Part shown: positions 51,899 to 63,300 of the stretch, in pieces
How positions within the stretch are numbered: the stretch's first letter is position 1
How the letters are laid out: each line of letters opens with the position of its first letter
NCBI RefSeq assembly: GCF_001541095.1
Contig: NZ_LMXH01000002.1
Location: forward strand, 448,671-512,670
Length of the DNA stretch: 64,000 bases
Reading direction: 5' to 3'
DNA from: Paenibacillus sp. FJAT-26967
Lineage (GTDB): Bacteria > Bacillota > Bacilli > Paenibacillales > NBRC-103111
Notes under the pieces: model-generated
Told to the model about the DNA's origin: nothing
The model's database searches: none
What the model saw: the letters and a program-made list of their open reading frames with translations, nothing else
Made by a program: the position numbers and the translations under genes

Positions 51899-53836
51899 AT
51901 GAAACTAGAACAATTCGGGCTTCAAGCGGAGTTCAGATCTGGACAGGGACGATGGTTGACACTCGGCAGAGAAGAAGGGTTGCTTCGGCATGACCTCGCT
52001 CCCCTTCAGTTCAAAATGTTGACGGAGGAAGCGATTCCTCATGTGCTTCCTTTGGACAGTGAAGAAATCGACTTTAAAGTGAAGCTTGTTTATAATCTCC
52101 ACGCTAAACTATCGTTAAGAGAAGTGATAGCGAACAGGGAACTCAGCGCGGACAAATGCTTACATTATCTGCATGCCGCAGCAGCATGCGTCAGCAACAG
52201 CCGGAACTACATGCTTAGCGAAGCTCAGTTTGTATTGGATAGCCGGTTTATATTTACGAGCAGCCTGGGGGCGGATCTTCATATGCTGTGCGTCCCGTTA
52301 ATAGAAATACCGGCTGCTCCGCTGGAGTCTGCATGGGCCGATCTCATTCAGGATATGTTTATGCATCTTGCGGTCAATGAGCGGAGTCGTTTACAGCCGC
52401 TTATCGATAGATGTATGGAGCCGGGTTTTACGGCGGAGGCACTCAAAAAAGCAATCTATTCGGCGATAACAAACTCTAAAAGCAAAGACTACGGCAGTGT
52501 TAGTATAGATGCATGTATTGATCATGATGTTGATTGGGGGGAGAAAGCTGATGGTGCAGCACCACCTTGGACGGAGCACCATCTTGATAGAATACATGAC
52601 TATGAAACAAATGGAAGATCAGATTCGGGTGATTTTCTAAGGGGAGCAGGGCTGAGTTTACCCAGGTTTGTCCCGAGTCGTGTAGAGGGTCCCGCAGAAA
52701 TGCAAGGAATGCCCAAAGAATCGGGGGGGCCGGATGCTGGTCATTTTCAATCCCGTTGGCAAGAAGAAAGTAAACGTATGGACTTGCAGCGGCAGCACTC
52801 AGAATCGGCCGGTATCGAAGGCATGGACGTATTTAATGCTGATACAAGAAGCAGCAGCGGTATGGAAAGACGGCACGTTCCCGCCCGGGGGAGAGAACAT
52901 GCAGCGACAGCGAACGGCTCTGCAAGCAGCAGTGAGCGCCTGGGGGCGGGGCCTGCGTGGGAGCAGCGCGGCGCAGCCGTGGCTTTCAGCCGGCAGCAGA
53001 GCCGCAGCCGTCCCGGCGCGCATGGCGCTGCTGCCGCAAGGCCCGCCGCAGCCGCACCCCAAGCGCCCGCGCCGCACGCGGGCGCCGCTCACCCGGCGCC
53101 TTCGCACGCGGCGCCGGATGAGTCAGCCGCAGCATTAGCTGCTGCGGACGCTCCGGGCCCGATGCTCGGGACCCGCGCAAGAACCGGCGCGCTGGGCGCC
53201 GCGTCCCTGATCATCGCGATGATCTGGAACGCGTATTTAAGCGCGCCGGCGCCGCCGCTGCTGTACATTTGCAGCGGCGCGACTTTGCTGGTGCTCGATG
53301 CGGCGTTTGCACTGCTGGCGATTGGCCTGCCCGGCAGGGCTAATCGTTCAGCAGTGGAAGCCTCCGCTGCAAGCGCCAGCCGGGGGGTGACACCTGCGAA
53401 TGAGCCGGTGTCACTGGAGCAGCACTATGCGGCTCTAGGTGAACGCACGACGCTGCTTGTTCCGCCGGCGCCGCCGCATTCCGCCGACGAGACTGTGTTC
53501 CTGGGACAACCGGCCACCGTCTCTTCGAAGCAGCAAGAACGCTGGCCGGTCCTCGAAGTGATGCGAGGGGGCCGCAAAGAGACCATCCTGCTGGATACGG
53601 TTTCGTTCATAATCGGCCGCGGAGAAGGAGATGTGCATTATGTGGAAGACATGCTCGGCGTGTCCCGGGTTCACGCAGAGATTATCCGCATGACAGAGGG
53701 GTATGCGGTTAGGGATCTTAATTCACGCAACGGCACTTTCTTGAACAGTGACAGGATCAGCTCCTATCAATCTGTATGTTTGTCGGACGGTGATGTGATC
53801 CGCATTGTCCATACCGAATTTATATTTAGAACTTAA
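51899..53836 (+). CDS. DUF6382-FHA domain membrane protein
   Basis: A 645-residue protein ending the Tad operon. The N-terminal 200 residues fit DUF6382. A long Ala/Pro/Arg/His-rich low-complexity linker (about 330-425) leads into one or two membrane helices (about 435-485). An FHA domain closes the protein, with FIIGRGEG, SRVHAEI and NSRNGTFLN, the contacts for a phosphothreonine partner. GGTGGAGG selects the ATG at 51899. The linker is encoded by very GC-rich DNA. It may tie the pilus machine to Ser/Thr kinase signalling; no kinase is in the window. Confidence 0.85.
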   Translation: MKLEQFGLQAEFRSGQGRWLTLGREEGLLRHDLAPLQFKMLTEEAIPHVLPLDSEEIDFKVKLVYNLHAKLSLREVIANRELSADKCLHYLHAAAACVSNSRNYMLSEAQFVLDSRFIFTSSLGADLHMLCVPLIEIPAAPLESAWADLIQDMFMHLAVNERSRLQPLIDRCMEPGFTAEALKKAIYSAITNSKSKDYGSVSIDACIDHDVDWGEKADGAAPPWTEHHLDRIHDYETNGRSDSGDFLRGAGLSLPRFVPSRVEGPAEMQGMPKESGGPDAGHFQSRWQEESKRMDLQRQHSESAGIEGMDVFNADTRSSSGMERRHVPARGREHAATANGSASSSERLGAGPAWEQRGAAVAFSRQQSRSRPGAHGAAAARPAAAAPQAPAPHAGAAHPAPSHAAPDESAAALAAADAPGPMLGTRARTGALGAASLIIAMIWNAYLSAPAPPLLYICSGATLLVLDAAFALLAIGLPGRANRSAVEASAASASRGVTPANEPVSLEQHYAALGERTTLLVPPAPPHSADETVFLGQPATVSSKQQERWPVLEVMRGGRKETILLDTVSFIIGRGEGDVHYVEDMLGVSRVHAEIIRMTEGYAVRDLNSRNGTFLNSDRISSYQSVCLSDGDVIRIVHTEFIFRT

Positions 53837-53930
53837 CTTTTCTGTTCCCTGTTCTTTGGATAATGGTATACTAAGAGGGTTGTCCCAGAGAGAGCCATTT
53901 TGCGATAAGATAGGAGTTACAGAATAGATT

Positions 53931-55487
53931 ATGAGTTTCTTGACAGTTGAAGACCTGAGTCATACATTTGGTGACCGGTTGCTTTTTAAAAACGTTTCTT
54001 TCCGGCTTTTGGCCGGTGAGCGTGTAGGTATTGTAGGTGCAAATGGTGTCGGTAAGTCGACATTGATGAACATTTTGACCGGTAAGCTGCTGAAGGATGA
54101 GGGGAAAGTCGAGTGGACGCCCCGTATCCGGTATGGCTATCTGGACCAGCACACGAAGCTGACTCCCGGCAAGACGATCCGCGATGTCCTGAAGGATGCT
54201 TATCTTCCCCTCATTGAGCTGGAGAAAGAAATGATGGTGATTACGGATAAAATGGGAGAGGCTTCTCCGGAAGAACTGGAAGTTCTTCTGGAGCAAATGG
54301 GAGAAATACAGGACCAGCTGGAAAACAGCGGATTCTATATGATCGATGTCAAAGTAGAAGAAATGGCCAATGGCCTGGGTCTGAACGCAATCGGTCTTGA
54401 CCGTGATGTAGCTTCTCTTAGCGGCGGGCAGCGGACGAAGGTTCTGCTGGCCAAGCTTCTTCTTGAGCAGCCGACTGTCCTGCTGCTTGATGAGCCGACT
54501 AACTATTTGGATGTCGAGCATATCAACTGGCTGTCCAATTATTTGAAGGACTATCCGTATTCGTTCATGCTGATTTCCCATGACACGGAATTTATGAACG
54601 GGGTCGTCAATGTTATTTATCATCTGGAATTTACCAAGCTGAACCGATACACAGCCAACTACGAGAAGTTCCTTGAGATGGCGGAATTGTCTAAGACTCA
54701 GCATCTGGATGCCTATGAGAAACAGCAGGAGTACATCAAGAAGCAGGAAGATTTTATTCAGCGGAATAAAGCCAGGGCATCCACATCAACCCGTGCCAAG
54801 AGCCGGCAGAAACAGCTCGACAGAGTAGACCGGATCGAGCGTCCGGAGACGGCGAGCAAACCGACCTTTGTATTCAAGGAGTCCCGTGCAAGCGGACGCG
54901 TAGTCTTCGAAGCGGAGAATCTTGAAATCGGCTACGACCGGGCGCTGCTGCCCAAGCTGAACATCACGATCGAACGGGGTCAGAAAATCGCGATTGTCGG
55001 CTGCAACGGTGTCGGTAAATCCACCCTGCTTAAAACGATGCTGGGGGTTATTCCTGCCATTAGCGGGAAGACGTACAAAGGGGATTATTTGTTTCCTTCT
55101 TACTTCCAGCAGGAAGTTAAAGCTCCCAGCATTACACCGATTGATGATGTGTGGAACGAGTTCTCGCATATGACCCAGAATGAAGTGCGCGGAGCTTTGG
55201 CGCGCTGCGGACTTAAGAACGAGCATATTACCCGTCCGCTCAGTGCGCTCAGCGGCGGCGAGCAGGCCAAAGTCCGTCTTTGCAAACTTTTGATGAGAGA
55301 AAGCAACTGGATTCTCTTTGATGAGCCTACGAACCATTTGGATGTATCCGCCAAAGATGAGCTGAAACGCGCTCTGAAGGAATTCAAGGGTACCGTGGTT
55401 CTTGTCTGCCACGAGCCCGATTTCTACGAGGGCTGGGTTACTAAAGTCTGGGATGTTGAGCAATGGTCGCACAAAGTCCATTCTTAA
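53931..55487 (+). CDS. ABC-F ATPase, YfmM-like
   Basis: A 518-residue soluble protein with two ABC domains and no membrane part, the same length as B. subtilis YfmM. Domain 1: Walker [23 protein letters not shown]. Domain 2: [24 protein letters not shown]. The linker between them is helical and basic (KARASTSTRAKSRQKQ). ABC-F proteins bind the ribosomal E site to relieve stalls or protect from antibiotics. AGGAG upstream is distant from the ATG. A TATACT (53867-53872) may be its -10. Confidence 0.9.
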   Translation: MSFLTVEDLSHTFGDRLLFKNVSFRLLAGERVGIVGANGVGKSTLMNILTGKLLKDEGKVEWTPRIRYGYLDQHTKLTPGKTIRDVLKDAYLPLIELEKEMMVITDKMGEASPEELEVLLEQMGEIQDQLENSGFYMIDVKVEEMANGLGLNAIGLDRDVASLSGGQRTKVLLAKLLLEQPTVLLLDEPTNYLDVEHINWLSNYLKDYPYSFMLISHDTEFMNGVVNVIYHLEFTKLNRYTANYEKFLEMAELSKTQHLDAYEKQQEYIKKQEDFIQRNKARASTSTRAKSRQKQLDRVDRIERPETASKPTFVFKESRASGRVVFEAENLEIGYDRALLPKLNITIERGQKIAIVGCNGVGKSTLLKTMLGVIPAISGKTYKGDYLFPSYFQQEVKAPSITPIDDVWNEFSHMTQNEVRGALARCGLKNEHITRPLSALSGGEQAKVRLCKLLMRESNWILFDEPTNHLDVSAKDELKRALKEFKGTVVLVCHEPDFYEGWVTKVWDVEQWSHKVHS

Positions 55488-55545
55488 ACTGAACTTTCTT
55501 ATATATTTTGAATCATTAAATTTACCGGAAAAAGGAGAATGAAGG

Positions 55546-55836
55546 ATGATTACGCATATTGTGTTTTTTAAAATGAAGGACCGCAGTCCCGAGTCTGTAC
55601 AAAGAACGAAAGACAAGCTGGTGAACATGGAAGGCAAAATTCCGCAGCTGCTGTCCATTGAAGTAGGAACCGATGTCCTTCATTCCGAGCGCTCCTATGA
55701 TCTTGCATTAATCACAAAATTCAATTCTCTCGAAGATCTTCAGGCATATAACGTACATCCCGTGCATCAGGATGTTATCGCCTATATGGGCGAACATAAA
55801 GATGGCGTTGCTCCCTGTGTTGATTTCGAAAGCTGA
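55546..55836 (+). CDS. Dabb-family (stress-responsive alpha/beta barrel) protein
   Basis: A 96-residue dimeric alpha/beta-barrel protein of the Dabb family. It starts MITHIVFFKMKD and contains YDLALITKFNSLEDLQAYNVHPVHQ, the usual core. Members include stress-induced proteins and small ligand- or haem-degrading enzymes; the role here is unknown. AAGGAG sets the start. A strong terminator follows. Confidence 0.9.
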   Translation: MITHIVFFKMKDRSPESVQRTKDKLVNMEGKIPQLLSIEVGTDVLHSERSYDLALITKFNSLEDLQAYNVHPVHQDVIAYMGEHKDGVAPCVDFES

Positions 55837-55843
55837 GAACCTT

Positions 55844-55877
55844 GAACTTGCCGCAAGTCCTGCGGCAAGTTCTTTTT
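55844..55877 (+). terminator. Terminator after the Dabb gene
   Basis: A 12-bp perfect stem, GAACTTGCCGCA with TGCGGCAAGTTC, a 5-base loop and TTTTT. Confidence 0.93.
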
Positions 55878-55949
55878 GATATCGCTAGAAGCAGCTCGTG
55901 ATCTGTCAATCCAGCACCGCGACTTCATTTTTTATTCTTTCTTCAGATT

Positions 55950-56927
55950 CTATTTCTGTGCGTTCCTTAGATCAGCAAGCCTGCTTCTTTTGTCCGGAAG
56001 GTCAACGGTCTGCAGCTTACCATTGTGGTATTCCATAAAAACATGAAAATCATCGCCAGCTCCAAATTCGATCAGCCATTTATCTTTTTCCTGGAACAGA
56101 TAGGAGTGCGTAACCGTATTATCTCGATTAAGCCCCATCATTTCAGCCGCATCGTTATCGACCGCAGCTCGTTCGAACTGCTTCGTGTCCGCGTTCCATC
56201 GGTTTAGATGAATAGCCGGGGGCACCCAGTCAACATGATTTTCGACCAGCTCTTTCTTGCCATCTCCGTCCAAATCTATTTCTTCACCTTGGTGTTGTTC
56301 GAAGTTCTGGAGTTCCCATGCCGAGTTTAACGGGTTATATCTTACAATTTGAATAACCATGCCAGGTCCGATAGGACTGTCTATCTGGATTTCCGCAATA
56401 TCTTCTCCGGTCCAATGGGAAGTTTTAACTTCAAGCGCGGTAAGGCCCTGGTTGCTGACCAAACCTATCTGATAATCGGACTTGCCATCCGATAAGTATG
56501 CGTGCAGCAGTTCTTTGTTCTTCCTATCCGCATACAAAGTTACAACAGGAGAACCGGCTTTTCCTAAATTTTGCCCGAGTGGAATTGATTTGATTTTCTC
56601 CATGTCTTTCGGCAGACCGGTTTTCTTAAGCGGCATAGCTTCCAAAGGGAAATAGGTCAAAGAAGCGCTTTTGGATTCGAAGGCGGCGGGTTGCCGGGCA
56701 GGATCTACCGCTGTTTTCCAGTCATTAGTCAAGAAGGCTGCTGCAAGAATCAGTCCGGCGAAACCAAGGCCCGCACCTTTCCATGAAAATTTGCCCAACC
56801 GGCGTGATTTGGTGTCAGGAGAGGCTGCCGCTGCTTTAATTTCATCCGCCATCCGGCGTGTGAACCTGCGGGTTCTAAAAGGTTCTTCCTGCAAGAATGA
56901 GTACCAATCGGGTTTAGATTCCTTCAT
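55950..56927 (-). CDS. Putative anti-sigma factor, membrane-anchored
   Basis: A 325-residue protein with about 48 cytoplasmic basic residues, one membrane helix (about 50-69) and a 255-residue outer domain with no named fold. The cytoplasmic part lacks the zinc anti-sigma HxxxCxxC motif. Its ATG overlaps the stop of the ECF sigma gene (ATGA), the usual arrangement for a cognate anti-sigma factor. A region with DLDGDGKKELVENH looks Ca-binding (EF-hand-like loop). The signal it senses is unknown. Confidence 0.78.
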   Translation of the reverse strand: MKESKPDWYSFLQEEPFRTRRFTRRMADEIKAAAASPDTKSRRLGKFSWKGAGLGFAGLILAAAFLTNDWKTAVDPARQPAAFESKSASLTYFPLEAMPLKKTGLPKDMEKIKSIPLGQNLGKAGSPVVTLYADRKNKELLHAYLSDGKSDYQIGLVSNQGLTALEVKTSHWTGEDIAEIQIDSPIGPGMVIQIVRYNPLNSAWELQNFEQHQGEEIDLDGDGKKELVENHVDWVPPAIHLNRWNADTKQFERAAVDNDAAEMMGLNRDNTVTHSYLFQEKDKWLIEFGAGDDFHVFMEYHNGKLQTVDLPDKRSRLADLRNAQK

Positions 56928-57463
56928 TTTCGTTGTCCCTCCCCGTACAATAGCCCTGTCATTTTTTTGCGGGCGCGATGTAAGCGCGATTTTACAGTAC
57001 CTTCTGAAATATTTAAGACTCCGGCAATCTCACTGACAGACAGATGATATTTGGCATCAAGTACGATCACTTCCCGGAACTTGACAGGCAGCTGGAAAAC
57101 GCACAGCCACACTTCGCTCACGGCCTCTTGTTCCAGAAAAATATCTTCAGCAGATTGACTTTGCCCTGTACGATGAACAAGATCGACCAGCGTGACCTTT
57201 CGGATAAAAGCGGATTTCCGGTAGTTGTAGCTGATGTTTCGGGTTATTTTTAGGAGCCAGGTTTTGACGCTTGATTCGCCTCTGAATGTCGCCACATGCC
57301 GGTATACCTGTAAAAAAACATCCTGTGCTATATCATCCGCGAGCTGGCGGTTTTTACAAATAGAGAAAGCGAAATTCCACACATCTTGACCGTACTTATT
57401 CATTAAATCCTCTAGTGTATAGAAATTCATGTCGGCTGAATACTGAAAATCTTCACTGCCCAA
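56924..57463 (-). CDS. ECF-type RNA polymerase sigma factor
   Basis: A 179-residue sigma-70 family member. Region 2 spans about 15-85 (DIAQDVFLQVYRHVATFRGES) and region 4 the C-terminus (LSVSEIAGVLNISEGTVKSRLHRARKK). AGAGGTGA, five bases before a TTG, fixes the start; the open frame extends upstream past the likely promoter. The gene is followed by the anti-sigma gene with a 4-base overlap. An ECF-type promoter just upstream suggests autoregulation. Confidence 0.9.
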   Translation of the reverse strand: MGSEDFQYSADMNFYTLEDLMNKYGQDVWNFAFSICKNRQLADDIAQDVFLQVYRHVATFRGESSVKTWLLKITRNISYNYRKSAFIRKVTLVDLVHRTGQSQSAEDIFLEQEAVSEVWLCVFQLPVKFREVIVLDAKYHLSVSEIAGVLNISEGTVKSRLHRARKKMTGLLYGEGQRK

Positions 57464-57483
57464 TGCGATCACCTCTTTATAAC

Positions 57484-57510
57484 TGACAAAGCAGAGCAGT
57501 GCCAGGTTCC
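57484..57510 (-). promoter_or_regulatory. ECF-type promoter of the sigma/anti-sigma operon
   Basis: On the minus strand GGAACC (57510-57505) and GTCA (57487-57484) with a 17-base spacer match the common ECF pattern GGAAC-N16/17-GTC. Transcription would start near 57477, leaving a very short leader before the ribosome site. Confidence 0.7.
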
Positions 57511-57705
57511 CAGAACATGGATATTTTTTCGGATACAAGTAAAGATAACACATCATAGGCAATGATATACGGTACAATCATGTTGGGTATCAGGTAAGCC
57601 TATCGTTTGAAAAGAATGGGGAAAACGTGTAGTATCTGCTGTAAAGATAAGTTGACGAAGAGCGTCATTCATATAGCAGGAATTAGCCAAAAGGAGTGAA
57701 GCCAG

Positions 57706-58794
57706 ATGGATCAGATTAATCGCAGCTATGTACTTGAAGTATTGGACATGCTTTTGACAACACCCAGTCCAAGCGGCTATACACATCAAATTATGGCCAA
57801 GGTCAAGGCGGAAACGGAAAAACTCGGCTATACGATGGAGCTGACCAATAAAGGATGCGGAATCATTACGATTCCGGGCAAACGCAGTGACTATACGATC
57901 GGATTGTCCGCTCATGTGGATACACTAGGCGCCATGGTACGCTCCATAAAAGATAACGGTCGCCTGCGCCTGACTCCGGTCGGCGGATATATGATGGCGG
58001 CAATAGAGAATGAGTATTGTCAAGTACACACACGCCAAGGGCTGAGCTATGAGGGGACCATTCTGACGACGAAGCCCTCCGTTCATGTTTTCTCGGATGC
58101 CCGGGATCACAAAAGAGTGGAAGAAAATATGGAAGTGCGTCTCGATGAACTCGCATTCAGCCGGGAAGATGTACATAAGCTTGGCATCGGTACGGGGGAT
58201 TTCGTTTCTTTTGACCCGAGGGTCCGTATCCAGGAGAATGGATACATCAAATCACGCCATCTTGATGATAAAGCAAGTGTGGCAGCCCTGTTCGGTCTGC
58301 TTGATCTGCTCAAAAACGAATGCATTGAACCGGCCTGCACTATCAAACTGATCATTACGACTTACGAAGAAGTAGGTCACGGGGCTTCTTATATCCCCGG
58401 AGATATCGACGAGTTGGTAGCGGTCGATATGGGAGCCATGGGAGAGGATTTGTCCTGCACGGAGCAGGATGTGTCCATTTGCGCCAAAGATTCCAGCGGT
58501 CCTTACGATTATGCGATGACGACCCATCTCATCCGTTTAGCGGAACACGCGGGCATCCGCCATGCTGTAGATATTTATCCGCATTATGGTTCGGATGCTT
58601 CTGCGGCTCTGAGAGGCGGCAGCAATATCCGCGCCGCTCTGATCGGGCCGGGTGTTCATGCCTCCCACGGAATGGAACGCACGCATGTGGATGCGATTGC
58701 AGGTACAGCAGCGCTGCTGCTGCAATATATTCTGCATCCGGCCGCACCTGCAAGTGAATCGGTACTGCCGGAGAATCCGGTAAGCCCAGTCTAG
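57706..58794 (+). CDS. M42-family metallo-aminopeptidase
   Basis: A 362-residue cytoplasmic peptidase of the M42 (glutamyl aminopeptidase/YsdC) family. Metal and catalytic residues: H70 and D72 in SAHVD, D187 in HLDDKAS, E221/E222 in TYEEVGHG, an Asp in VAVDMG and a His near the end (GVHASHGMERTH). These enzymes form large tetrahedral assemblies that trim peptides. AAGGAG sets the ATG. It is divergent from the ECF sigma gene. Confidence 0.92.
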   Translation: MDQINRSYVLEVLDMLLTTPSPSGYTHQIMAKVKAETEKLGYTMELTNKGCGIITIPGKRSDYTIGLSAHVDTLGAMVRSIKDNGRLRLTPVGGYMMAAIENEYCQVHTRQGLSYEGTILTTKPSVHVFSDARDHKRVEENMEVRLDELAFSREDVHKLGIGTGDFVSFDPRVRIQENGYIKSRHLDDKASVAALFGLLDLLKNECIEPACTIKLIITTYEEVGHGASYIPGDIDELVAVDMGAMGEDLSCTEQDVSICAKDSSGPYDYAMTTHLIRLAEHAGIRHAVDIYPHYGSDASAALRGGSNIRAALIGPGVHASHGMERTHVDAIAGTAALLLQYILHPAAPASESVLPENPVSPV

Positions 58795-58934
58795 GCTCCA
58801 GCAAGTTAATTGGCCCGTATATATGTAAGCAAATAAATTAAATCCGGCATCCGCCGCCTGCAGTCTAGTGATGGCCACACAGACGGACGGATCCGGTTTA
58901 TCCTGGCTTTATCTGATCGAAGACGGAGGAACTC

Positions 58935-60908
58935 ATGAGTATTATCCATGCGGAACATTTAGTAAAGACATACGGGGAGAAAGTGCTCTTCGATGATATT
59001 TCATTTACGATATCCGAAAGACAGCGGATCGGTCTGATCGGAGTGAACGGTACGGGGAAATCTTCTCTGCTGCGCATTCTTGCAGGTCTTGAAGGACCGG
59101 ATTCGGGATCGGTCATTCATTCCAATCATTTCCGGGTCGAATATCTTCCCCAGCAGCCTGAGTTTGACGAGCAGGCTACAGTACTGGAGCAAGTTTTTTA
59201 CGGAGAAACACCTTTAATGAAGGTGCTGCGTGATTATGAGCAGGCACTAAGCGAACTTGATAACAGCCCCGATGATACGGCGGCGCAGGAACGTCTGATT
59301 CGCGTACAGCAAAGAATGGATAACCTGGACGCATGGGAAGCGGGGACAACAGCCAAGACGGTTCTGACGAAACTGGGCATCACCGATTTCAATAAACCGG
59401 TGGGAGAGCTGTCCGGCGGTCAGCGCAAGCGCGTTGCGATGGCACGCGTCCTGATTCAACCTGCGGATCTGCTCATTCTCGATGAGCCTACTAACCATAT
59501 CGATAATGAAACGGTAGATTGGCTCGAGCAGTTCCTCGGCAAATGGAAAGGCGCTCTGCTTCTGGTTACGCATGACCGTTATTTCCTGGAGCGGGTGACG
59601 AGCCGTATTCTGGAACTGGACCGCGGCAAGATTTACAGTTACGAAGGCAACTACACGACCTTTCTGGAGAAAAAAGCGGACCGGATGGAACGGGAAGCTT
59701 CCAGTGAAGACAAGCGCAGGAATTTGCTGCGCCGTGAATTGGCCTGGCTGCACCGCGGAGCCAAAGCCAGGACGACGAAGCAGAAGGCTCGCGTCGAGCG
59801 CGCCGAGCAGCTGCGGGACCGCAAGACCGACGGACCAGCGGCCAAGCTCGATATGGCGCTTGCAGGGAGCCGGCTCGGCAAGAAAGTAATCGAGCTCAAG
59901 GACGTAAGCAAGAGTTATGCGGATAAGCAGCTTATCCGGGATTTCAGCTACATCGTGCAGCCCGATGACCGGATCGGTATCATTGGACGCAATGGCAGCG
60001 GCAAGACTACCCTGCTGGGTATGCTGGCCGGCAGAATCCAGCCGGACGGCGGTGAGATCGAGCAGGGGACGACCGTGAAGCTCGCCTACTACACGCAGGA
60101 AAACGTGGAGATGGACGAGAAACAGCGGGTGATCGAATATGTCCGTGAAGCGGCGGAAGTTATCCGCACCAAAGACGGGGAAGCGATCACTGCGGCGCAA
60201 ATGCTGGAGCGGTTTCTGTTTCCTCCGCATCTGCAGTGGACCTTGATCGGCAAACTCTCCGGCGGAGAGAAACGCCGGCTTTACTTGCTGCGTACATTGA
60301 TGGGGGAGCCGAATGTGCTTCTGCTTGATGAGCCTACCAATGATCTTGATATCCAGACGCTATCGATTCTGGAAGATTATTTGGAACACTTCCCAGGCGC
60401 AGTGATTACCGTATCTCATGACCGTTATTTCCTGGACCGTACCTCGGACCATCTGTTTGCTTTTACGGGCAATGGGCAAATTGAGCAGTACTTCGGCACC
60501 TATTCCGAATATTTGGAATCCCAGTCCAATCGTGATGAGGCTGACACGAAAACAGGCGAGAGCAGTGTTCTTTCGAGCGGCACTAATCCGCACAAAGGGC
60601 AGCCCGCTTCAGATTCGCGCAAAGCATCCGCAGGGTCCGGGGAAGGCACCGAGGATCAGGGGCGAGCGAGGAAGAAGAAGCTTTCTTTTAACGAACAGAA
60701 GGAATGGGATACGATAGAAGACCGCATCGCAGCGTTAGAAGAGAAAATGGAGCGGATCAAGCTAGACATCGGAAGAGCCGGCAGTGATTACGGCCGGGTT
60801 CAGGATTTGTACGCGGAAGAAATCGCGGCCAATGAAGAATTGGAGCAAGCGATGGAAAGATGGACGGAATTGTCCGAACTGGTAGAAGAAATTGCGCGTA
60901 ATAAGTAG
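58935..60908 (+). CDS. ABC-F ATPase, YfmR/Uup-like
   Basis: A 657-residue duplicated ABC protein with a C-terminal coiled-coil domain (about 585-655, LSFNEQKEWDTIEDRIAALEE), the mark of Uup/YfmR. Domain 1: [29 protein letters not shown]. Domain 2: [28 protein letters not shown]. YfmR helps ribosomes through stalling sequences, overlapping with EF-P. GGAGG lies directly before the ATG. A Ser/Gly/Lys-rich linker near 545-580 precedes the coiled coil. Confidence 0.93.
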   Translation: MSIIHAEHLVKTYGEKVLFDDISFTISERQRIGLIGVNGTGKSSLLRILAGLEGPDSGSVIHSNHFRVEYLPQQPEFDEQATVLEQVFYGETPLMKVLRDYEQALSELDNSPDDTAAQERLIRVQQRMDNLDAWEAGTTAKTVLTKLGITDFNKPVGELSGGQRKRVAMARVLIQPADLLILDEPTNHIDNETVDWLEQFLGKWKGALLLVTHDRYFLERVTSRILELDRGKIYSYEGNYTTFLEKKADRMEREASSEDKRRNLLRRELAWLHRGAKARTTKQKARVERAEQLRDRKTDGPAAKLDMALAGSRLGKKVIELKDVSKSYADKQLIRDFSYIVQPDDRIGIIGRNGSGKTTLLGMLAGRIQPDGGEIEQGTTVKLAYYTQENVEMDEKQRVIEYVREAAEVIRTKDGEAITAAQMLERFLFPPHLQWTLIGKLSGGEKRRLYLLRTLMGEPNVLLLDEPTNDLDIQTLSILEDYLEHFPGAVITVSHDRYFLDRTSDHLFAFTGNGQIEQYFGTYSEYLESQSNRDEADTKTGESSVLSSGTNPHKGQPASDSRKASAGSGEGTEDQGRARKKKLSFNEQKEWDTIEDRIAALEEKMERIKLDIGRAGSDYGRVQDLYAEEIAANEELEQAMERWTELSELVEEIARNK

Positions 60909-60931
60909 CACACAGCTATTTGCGAGCGTGA

Positions 60932-62626
<1,695 letters not shown>

Positions 62627-62649
62627 GTATTTTGGATAAGACCGCCGGC

Positions 62650-62683
62650 AAAGGCGCTTGGATGCAAGTTTCCAGGCGCCTTT
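62650..62683 (+). terminator. Terminator-like hairpin after the YkpA-like gene
   Basis: GGCGCTTGG pairs with CCAGGCGCC (one mismatch); only three T follow, so termination may be weak. Confidence 0.6.
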
Positions 62684-62766
62684 CCTGACCCTGCTTTAAG
62701 GTGATCACTCAGCTGAGTATCCGTAACCGGATTGGCTGCAGCTGGAGAAGAGGAGACGAACCATCT

Positions 62767-63300
62767 ATGTTTGACCCGACTATTTATGAGAATCTTAAGG
62801 TTGTCCTGGAAGGGGCCGTGTATGATCTTGATCTGTCCGGTGACATTCTGGTAACGAATCGTTCGGATCAAATCGACATGTCCACGCTATCGAGGAACTA
62901 TACCATCCGTTTTGTACTCCAGAACGAGGAAGACAGCCATGCTTCTCCATGGGCAGAATTTGCTCTGACCGCCGGACTGGAAGATCTGGCCGCAGAGATT
63001 CTGGAGCGCAAGCCATCCTCGCAGGGTTGCACCTTGACGATCCGGTTCGGTTTCACGATGGAAGATCCGGAGAACAACTGCCCGGCAATAGCCGCGTCTC
63101 TCGCAAGCATTTGGAGCGGCAGGCCGACAATTACACAGACGGTCTCTTACGTATTCGGACAAAGGGAGCACTGCTGGAATAATGACGTACTCCTGGAATT
63201 TGGACGTAAGCTGGATGAAAGTCATGTCGACGATTTCACCGGGCTGCTGGAGCATACGGTTAAGACACTTTCCTTACTAAGGGAGAAACACGCCGCATGA
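62767..63300 (+). CDS. Conserved-looking protein of unknown function
   Basis: A 177-residue soluble protein without recognised motif, Cys pair or signal. It begins MFDPTIYENLKVVLEGAVYD, a style typical of cytoplasmic proteins. AGAGGAG lies 12 bases before the ATG at 62767, a little far; the frame is open back to 62701 but no better ribosome site is there. It overlaps the thioredoxin-like gene by four bases (ATGA), so both are co-translated. Confidence 0.78.
   Translation: MFDPTIYENLKVVLEGAVYDLDLSGDILVTNRSDQIDMSTLSRNYTIRFVLQNEEDSHASPWAEFALTAGLEDLAAEILERKPSSQGCTLTIRFGFTMEDPENNCPAIAASLASIWSGRPTITQTVSYVFGQREHCWNNDVLLEFGRKLDESHVDDFTGLLEHTVKTLSLLREKHAA

Noticed and set aside
59247-60230. 327-codon minus frame opposite the YfmR-like gene
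   Set aside because: Long antisense frames arise from codon bias here; the sense gene has all ABC motifs.
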